The notes below the pieces were generated by a model. The model saw only the letters and a program-made list of their open reading frames with translations, did not search any database and was not told where the DNA came from. A program made the translations under genes and the position numbers. Below are positions 59,379 through 64,000 of a stretch of 64,000 bases of DNA, piece by piece; positions within the stretch are counted from its first letter, which is position 1; the number at the start of each line of letters is the position of its first letter. This stretch comes from Chryseobacterium sp. SN22 (GTDB lineage: Bacteria; Bacteroidota; Bacteroidia; Flavobacteriales; Weeksellaceae), in NCBI RefSeq assembly GCF_008329705.1, contig NZ_VTSX01000011.1, positions 82,200 to 146,199 on the forward strand, in the 5' to 3' direction.

Positions 59379-60245
59379 TCACAGCATCATCGGCACCTCC
59401 ATCAAAAGAATTTCCGTATTCTCTGAAGTGGCTTTGATCTTCAGATCCGAAATATCCCAAACGCCGAAACCGTCCCTTTCTTCTATTTGCTGCCCTTCGA
59501 TTTCTGCACTTCCTTTAATGATGAACGCATAGACGCCGTTTCCTTCTTTTTTAATTTCGTAAAGGGCCTCAGTATGGCTTTCAAAATTCCCTAAGTGGAA
59601 CCATGCATCCTGATGGATCCATACGCCTTCGTCTTCGGAATTTGGCGAAAGAATCTGCTGGAACTGATTTTGACCTTTTGTCTTATCCAAAGTAATCTGA
59701 TCGTATCTCGGAGTGACATTTCTTTTATTCGGATAGACCCAGATCTGCAGGAATTTTACCGGCTGATCCTGGTTTTTATTGTATTCGCTGTGCATGATTC
59801 CCGTTCCGGCACTCATCACCTGGATATCGCCGCTTCTGATGACGGCCGTGTTGCCCATGCTGTCTTTGTGCTCCAGGTCGCCTTCCAAAGGAATGCTGAT
59901 GATTTCCATATTGTCGTGCGGGTGGGTTCCGAAGCCTTTTCCGCCTTCCACGACATCATCATTTAAAACCCTCAGCACGCCGAAGTGCATTCTTTCGGGA
60001 TCGTGGTAATTGCCGAAACTGAAGGTATGGTTACTCACCAGCCAGCCGTGATCGGCCTTACTGCGCGAATCCGCTTTATGAATCACAGAATGATCGTTGA
60101 TTTTCGAATCCGTATCCGGCAGGTGATTATATCCGATCGGTTCCAGCGGTTGAATCTCATCAATTTCATTTTTCATTGTGTTATCGGAGGTCACGAACAT
60201 TCCTGTCCCCAGCAATCCTTTCTTTAAAAAATCTTTACGGTCCAT
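59379..60245 (-). CDS. Pirin family protein with a Tat-like N-terminal extension
   Basis: 288 residues with two cupin domains. The N-terminal one carries the pirin metal ligands in FGTHPHDNMEIIS and GIMHSEYN. Some pirins are quercetin dioxygenases; the role here is unknown. The protein begins MDRKDFLKKGLLGTGMF, which looks like a twin-arginine leader with Lys in place of the second Arg and a short hydrophobic part. Most pirins are cytosolic without such a leader, so export is uncertain. A TACCTTTG promoter box precedes it. Confidence 0.9.
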   Translation of the reverse strand: MDRKDFLKKGLLGTGMFVTSDNTMKNEIDEIQPLEPIGYNHLPDTDSKINDHSVIHKADSRSKADHGWLVSNHTFSFGNYHDPERMHFGVLRVLNDDVVEGGKGFGTHPHDNMEIISIPLEGDLEHKDSMGNTAVIRSGDIQVMSAGTGIMHSEYNKNQDQPVKFLQIWVYPNKRNVTPRYDQITLDKTKGQNQFQQILSPNSEDEGVWIHQDAWFHLGNFESHTEALYEIKKEGNGVYAFIIKGSAEIEGQQIEERDGFGVWDISDLKIKATSENTEILLMEVPMML

Positions 60246-60277
60246 ATCGGTTAGTTATTTATTCGTTTTTAATGAAA

Positions 60278-60285
60278 CAAAGGTA
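60278..60285 (-). promoter_or_regulatory. -7 box of the pirin gene
   Basis: Minus-strand TACCTTTG matches TAnnTTTG 33 bases before the ATG. Confidence 0.55.
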
Positions 60286-60371
60286 AGACCACGAAAATGG
60301 TATTTCATTTAACTGGTTTAATAAATTTGATTTTTTTTAGATAACAGTATACTCAAAGCGGAAATCTGGCA

Positions 60372-60420
60372 GAGGCTGGAAGAGGGAAGCCGGATGCTGG
60401 AAGTTTCTTCTGTTAACATC
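60372..60420 (+). repeat. Dispersed intergenic repeat, family 1, copy F
   Basis: GGAAGAGGGAAGCCGGATGC, then TGGAAGTTTCTTCTGTTAACATC; best match to the consensus. Otherwise I see nothing in the 60246-60688 spacer beyond the pirin promoter. Confidence 0.7.
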
Positions 60421-60688
60421 CGGCAACGGTCTCAAATATCAGATGATCTTATTTATGATTCTGTTAGGTGAATTTTATTTAAAACTTTGATTATCTTTTA
60501 TTTTTTCCACTTATTAACTTACTGAAAACAAACTAAATATTATCGAATCCATGTGATGTCAGGAATTTTCTCTCGTACAACTTATTATTGTGTAAAGACT
60601 GAACAAGAAGTTATTGCATCTAATGACCATCCGTCAAAAATCCTTCAAAATTTCGCCACCCCTCCATAAGAGTGGAATTCTGCGTATA

Positions 60689-61276
60689 TTATTCTTTACT
60701 TCTATTCGCTAAACGCTTTCTGATCGTACTTACAAACTCCTTGGAAACCCCGAGATACGATGCAATATAATACTGCGCTACCCGTTGCGGAATCGTAGGA
60801 TACACCCTGATGAATTCCAGATAACGGTCCGTTGCAGGCTGGGAAATCGTATTTACCAAGCGGTTCTGAAGCGTCACTACATAGCGCTGCATCATCATCC
60901 GGAAGGCTCTTTCAAACTTAGGAACCTTTTCAAGCAGTTCTTCCTTCGTTTCCGGATCCAGCATATAGATTTCGGTATCTTCCAGGGTTTCGATAAAAAT
61001 CCTGGAAGGCGTTTTGTTGTTAAACGAATCAATATCTGTGATCCACCAATCTTCAACGGCAAACAGAAGCGTTACTTCAAAGCCGTTTTCATCAAGGTAA
61101 TAAGTCCGTACGCAGCCTTCCTTTATAAAACCCTCGAACTGGCAAATTTCTCCCTCGCGCAGAAGATGTGTTTTCTTAGGGAATTTCTGCAGCCTTAGCA
61201 AATCTTCATAAATTTTTTCCTCCTCCGCCGTTAAACTGACAAATCGCGAGATGTTTTTGATGATATTCTGGAACAT
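60689..61276 (-). CDS. Crp/Fnr family transcriptional regulator
   Basis: 195 residues: a cNMP-binding-like beta-roll (LREGEICQFEGFIKEGCVRT, then VEDWWITDIDSF) and a C-terminal HTH (YIASYLGVSKEFVSTIRKRL). It is the common Flavobacteriia form, with an aromatic WWI segment where cAMP contacts would be. It starts 9 bases after the stop of a receiver-like gene, so the two form an operon. Targets are unknown. Confidence 0.88.
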   Translation of the reverse strand: MFQNIIKNISRFVSLTAEEEKIYEDLLRLQKFPKKTHLLREGEICQFEGFIKEGCVRTYYLDENGFEVTLLFAVEDWWITDIDSFNNKTPSRIFIETLEDTEIYMLDPETKEELLEKVPKFERAFRMMMQRYVVTLQNRLVNTISQPATDRYLEFIRVYPTIPQRVAQYYIASYLGVSKEFVSTIRKRLANRSKE

Positions 61277-61285
61277 ATATTTATT

Positions 61286-61597
61286 TTACGGCTGCAAATT
61301 AGGAAAAAGTGAATAAACTTCATTCTTCAGAAGCCCGCTTCCCCCGCCGTAATGGTCGATTACCTTCACATCTTTACCGAGAGCTGAACAAAAAACTTTG
61401 ATCTCATTTTCATATTTTTCATCCAACCCGGAACTCAGCAGAACGATATCAACCTCATTTTCTTTGATATAATCCGGGCACACGGTTTCATCACTCCGGA
61501 TTTCCGCTTTCCAGCCTTCATTATTCTCGATGATCCTTTTTAACGTTTCAAGAATTTCCTGATTTTTTCCAATTACTAAAAAATTTAATGTTTTCAT
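61286..61597 (-). CDS. Receiver-like (pseudo-receiver) domain protein
   Basis: 103 residues that fit a response-regulator-type alternating alpha/beta fold (NFLVIGKNQEILETLKRIIE, VDIVLLSSGLDE, KDVKVIDHYGG). The acidic pair after strand 1 is missing and the phosphoacceptor position reads Ser instead of Asp, so phosphorylation is unlikely. It may sense by protein contact. Cotranscribed with the Crp/Fnr regulator downstream. The fold assignment is by eye. Confidence 0.6.
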   Translation of the reverse strand: MKTLNFLVIGKNQEILETLKRIIENNEGWKAEIRSDETVCPDYIKENEVDIVLLSSGLDEKYENEIKVFCSALGKDVKVIDHYGGGSGLLKNEVYSLFPNLQP

Positions 61598-61730
61598 CTT
61601 TTAACTGTTATATCGATTTATTTTTTAGGAGCTGATTCCCGCTATCCACTGTATCTTTTTTCCAGCCTTCCATTCATTCCATCTGCAAAAAAGGATGCCG
61701 TTCCTATCGGGGCTGGAAAATTGGCCTGTA

Positions 61731-63341
61731 TTACAGATGTTTGTTTCCGGTGATTTTAAGTTCATTCAGATCCAATTGGGATTCTGCTTTCCGGATTTCA
61801 TCATCACTGAATTCTTTTTCCCGTTTAATTTTAAACAGTTCCTTTCTTTGCAATGCAAAAATATCAAGCATAATTTCATGATATTCATTCAGGTCATTCC
61901 GTCTGTTGGTGCACATTTCCAATGATTCCAGATGACTCTGCTGCTGGATAATATCATTTTCAACCGTATCCTTAAAATTCTCCACCAGGCTGTTGGTTTC
62001 CAGATTAGAGTGATATTTTTCGTTCAGACGGTTCACTGCAAGATTATCCAACCTGATCTGGATACTTGCCTGTTGCTCGTGAGACGGAAGAACCGGATCG
62101 AGCTCACCGATTTTCGTCAGTTTAATAATCAACGGAAGCGTCAGACCCTGAAAAACCAGGGTCACGAAAATGACCACAAACGTGATAAAGATAATCAGGT
62201 TCCTCATCGGAAAGGCCGTTTCACTATTCATCATCACAGGAATAGACAGAGCGGTTGCCAATGAAACAACGCCGCGCATGCCTGCCCAGCCGATAATCAG
62301 AGGGTTTTTCCATCCCGGGCTCGGGTCTTTCCTTACTTTTTTGCTCAGCCATCTTGGAATATGTGCCACAGGATAAATCCATAAGAGACGCACCACAATC
62401 ACAATTAAGCTGATGATTAATCCGTATTTAATACCTTCCATCACAGAAGTTTTACCCAAACCGTTGATAATATCAGGAAGTTCCAAACCTATCAAAACAA
62501 AAACCAGCGCATTCATAACAAAAATCAACGTATTCCAGACGCCGGTCATATTGATTCTCGTCATCCCGGTTTTAAAAATTTCGTGCGAACGGAACGACAT
62601 GAACAATCCGCCGCTTACCACAGCCATCACTCCCGAATAATGAAAATGTTCTGCGCCCAAAAATAAAACATAAGGCGTAATCACCGTCAATGCAGCATCA
62701 ATCGCGGGAGTTGTCGGCAAAAACCGGTGAATGGCATAGAAAATGTGTGCCCCCACAACTCCAACCACAACGCCCATTCCAGCCACAAGGAAGAATTGCC
62801 CCGTCGCTTCCTGCATCGAAAACATCCCTGTCATCACCGCTGCCAATGCAAATCTGAAAACAATAAGCGATGACGCATCATTAATCAGACTTTCACCTTC
62901 CAGCATTGCAATGGTACGTTTCGGAACTTTCAGACCCTTTAAAACGGTTGTTGCCGCAATGGCATCGGGTGGAGAAACAATTCCGCCCAACAGGAATCCC
63001 ATTGCCAGTGTAAATCCCGGAATCAAGGCCTGGGAAGCAAATGCTACCACAATAGATGTCAGAAAAACCAGTCCGAAAGCCAGTAATCCGATGGTACGTT
63101 TCCATTTCCAGAAGTCGTTCCACGAGGTGTACCAGGCGGCTTCGTACAGCAGTGGCGGCAGAAAAATAAGAAAAATAACATCCGGATCCAGCTGTAAAAC
63201 CGGAACTCCGGGGATCAGGCTGATTCCCAAACCTGCCAATACCAAAAATATAGGATAGGCAATTCTGATGCGCTGTGCAAGCATGACCAGAAGCATGACG
63301 ACAATTAAAAGTCCGAGAATTAAAAGAAGTTGTTCGTGCAT
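61731..63341 (-). CDS. Na+/H+ antiporter, CPA1 family
   Basis: 536 residues: about 12 transmembrane helices to about residue 400, then a cytoplasmic helical tail. Ion-path motifs include GGIVSPPDAIAATTVLKGL and LEGESLINDASSLIVFR, and the arginine in GWAGMRGVVSLATALS is typical of CPA1 (NhaP/SLC9-like) exchangers. It exchanges protons for Na+ or K+ and helps pH and salt homeostasis. The tail is charged and coiled-coil-like. A single gene with no regulator partner. Confidence 0.92.
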   Translation of the reverse strand: MHEQLLLILGLLIVVMLLVMLAQRIRIAYPIFLVLAGLGISLIPGVPVLQLDPDVIFLIFLPPLLYEAAWYTSWNDFWKWKRTIGLLAFGLVFLTSIVVAFASQALIPGFTLAMGFLLGGIVSPPDAIAATTVLKGLKVPKRTIAMLEGESLINDASSLIVFRFALAAVMTGMFSMQEATGQFFLVAGMGVVVGVVGAHIFYAIHRFLPTTPAIDAALTVITPYVLFLGAEHFHYSGVMAVVSGGLFMSFRSHEIFKTGMTRINMTGVWNTLIFVMNALVFVLIGLELPDIINGLGKTSVMEGIKYGLIISLIVIVVRLLWIYPVAHIPRWLSKKVRKDPSPGWKNPLIIGWAGMRGVVSLATALSIPVMMNSETAFPMRNLIIFITFVVIFVTLVFQGLTLPLIIKLTKIGELDPVLPSHEQQASIQIRLDNLAVNRLNEKYHSNLETNSLVENFKDTVENDIIQQQSHLESLEMCTNRRNDLNEYHEIMLDIFALQRKELFKIKREKEFSDDEIRKAESQLDLNELKITGNKHL

Positions 63342-63403
63342 AGTTTTTATTATTGAATGTTGGGTGAAAATGCCGGATGCCCAGCAAATTTACTTTTTAC
63401 TTT

Positions 63404-63751
63404 TTACAAATGAATAAAAATTGAAGTTCGCTCTTTCTTCTCAAGATTTTTGGTTTTATGACCTTTCCCTGAAATATCTTCTACCAAAAGAATTTCTCCC
63501 GTTTGAAATTGTCTGATTTCACCTAACGAGGTTTCGATTTCTACTCCTCCATCTAAAAGTACGATATACTATCTTTGTGGAGCGTGATGAAAATCGTAAT
63601 CATACTCAGCGGAAACCTTTCTGAATTGAAGTTTTTTAACGGAAACATTTTCTGATAAAGAGCCGATTTGCCCCTGATTGATTAATGGAATTTCTATGTC
63701 TTCGAAGTGAGATCCGCCCTTTTCATCGCTAAAGATTCTTGTGATTTTCAT
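63404..63751 (-). pseudogene. Cupin-like gene interrupted by an amber stop
   Basis: A 115-codon frame from the ATG at 63751 to TAA at 63404-63406 is broken at codon 61 by TAG (63569-63571). Before the stop it reads AEYDYDFHHAPQR; after it, YIVLLDGGVEIETSLGEIRQ and GEILLVEDISGKGH, together a single cupin barrel with a metal-type His pair. Reading the TAG as a changed Gln codon (CAG) would give one normal small cupin. The downstream half keeps sensible protein sequence, so the mutation is recent. Confidence 0.75.
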
Positions 63752-63770
63752 AAATCGATTTTATTTAAAA

Positions 63771-63859
63771 ATAATAGAATTCGCTAATTCAATTTCCTCC
63801 TGATTAATAGAATGTCCGAAATTAGCATAGACTTTTTCCGTCACATTCGCTTGATGGCT
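63771..63859 (-). pseudogene. C-terminal remnant of a carboxylesterase-like hydrolase
   Basis: A frame ending at TAA 63771-63773 reads VTEKVYANFGHSINQEEIEL, then ANSIIFK. It resembles the catalytic-histidine end of phospholipase/carboxylesterase proteins. A stop codon at 63860-63862 closes it upstream and no start is present. The rest of the gene has been lost. It lies between the partial GNAT gene and the broken cupin gene. Confidence 0.5.
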
Positions 63860-63876
63860 TTAATGGGCTTTATATT

Positions 63877-64000
63877 TTATGCTTCTTCTTTGAACCAGAC
63901 ATCATTGTATTCTTCCGGATGACGTTTGAATTGCGCGTGAACGTACGGACAAAGCGGAACGATTTTCAGATTGTTTTCCCGGGCGTAAGCCACCAGCTTA
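63877..64000 (-). CDS. GNAT-like N-acetyltransferase, C-terminal part (runs off the window)
   Basis: The frame enters from the window edge and ends at TAA 63877-63879. The visible 40 residues, LVAYARENNLKIVPLCPYVH, then AQFKRHPEEYNDVW, are the typical C-terminus of the small YjdJ/Acetyltransf_CG type of GNAT proteins. The acetyl-CoA-binding loop lies beyond the window. Substrate unknown. Confidence 0.7.
   Translation of the reverse strand, partial: KLVAYARENNLKIVPLCPYVHAQFKRHPEEYNDVWFKEEA

Noticed and set aside
1..64000. CRISPR array, tRNA or rRNA genes
   Set aside because: No regular short direct repeats with spacers and no cloverleaf or rRNA sequence was recognised on either strand.

Overview
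The window comes from a member of the Bacteroidota, most likely the Weeksellaceae and Chryseobacterium-like. The evidence is as follows: recurrent TAnnTTTG promoter boxes instead of E. coli-type -10 boxes, AT-rich leaders with no clear Shine-Dalgarno sequences, many signal peptides ending in FAQ or AQ, SusC-type and TonB-plug domains, a fused E1 alpha/beta dehydrogenase, and base composition that looks about 40% GC by eye. There is no rRNA, tRNA, CRISPR array, insertion sequence or prophage. The annotation was made by reading alone; no database search was run.

Layout. 1-4820: TetR-like regulator, ribA, an NAD(P)-binding protein, a secreted protein and a GldA-like ABC ATPase. 4850-11930: a flotillin with an unusual repeat array, a patatin lipase, a PH-domain protein, dihydrolipoyl dehydrogenase and small secreted proteins. 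12027-16126: a GH3 plus GH29 glycosidase pair. 16434-19139: a Crp/Fnr regulator with NmrA-like and epoxide-hydrolase-like enzymes. 19374-22951: a membrane/redox operon (TIGR01777, truncated DUF2071, SRPBCC, DCC thiol protein, membrane protein) next to a GbsR/MarR regulator; the two share a 21-bp operator-like palindrome.

23288-36154 is the most interesting region. On one strand it carries an ECF sigma factor, a membrane anti-sigma-like protein with a TonB-plug-like periplasmic domain, a SusC-type barrel with no recognisable plug, and an alpha-2-macroglobulin with an intact thioester motif and its own inserted TonB plug. A VWA lipoprotein and a MuiA-like protein follow. Similar CAACC/CATCT elements precede the sigma gene and the VWA gene, so the six genes may form one envelope regulon. 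My reading is that plug domains have moved from the barrel to its signalling and protease-trapping partners. This is inference.

36470-46040: a C1 peptidase, a double-glycine-leader cysteine-rich peptide too short for most gene callers, an old yellow enzyme with divergent HxlR regulator, the fused E1 dehydrogenase and a polyprenyl synthase. 46142-59079: sterol-desaturase-like protein, rlmN, queA, AIM24, a DNA-deoxyinosine glycosylase between two related secreted-protein genes (one frameshifted), an S9 peptidase and topB. 59379-64000: pirin, a pseudo-receiver plus Crp/Fnr pair, a Na+/H+ antiporter, and a decaying patch (cupin with an amber stop, esterase tail) before a partial GNAT gene.

The intergenic DNA carries at least two dispersed repeat families and several strong hairpin terminators, given individually below.
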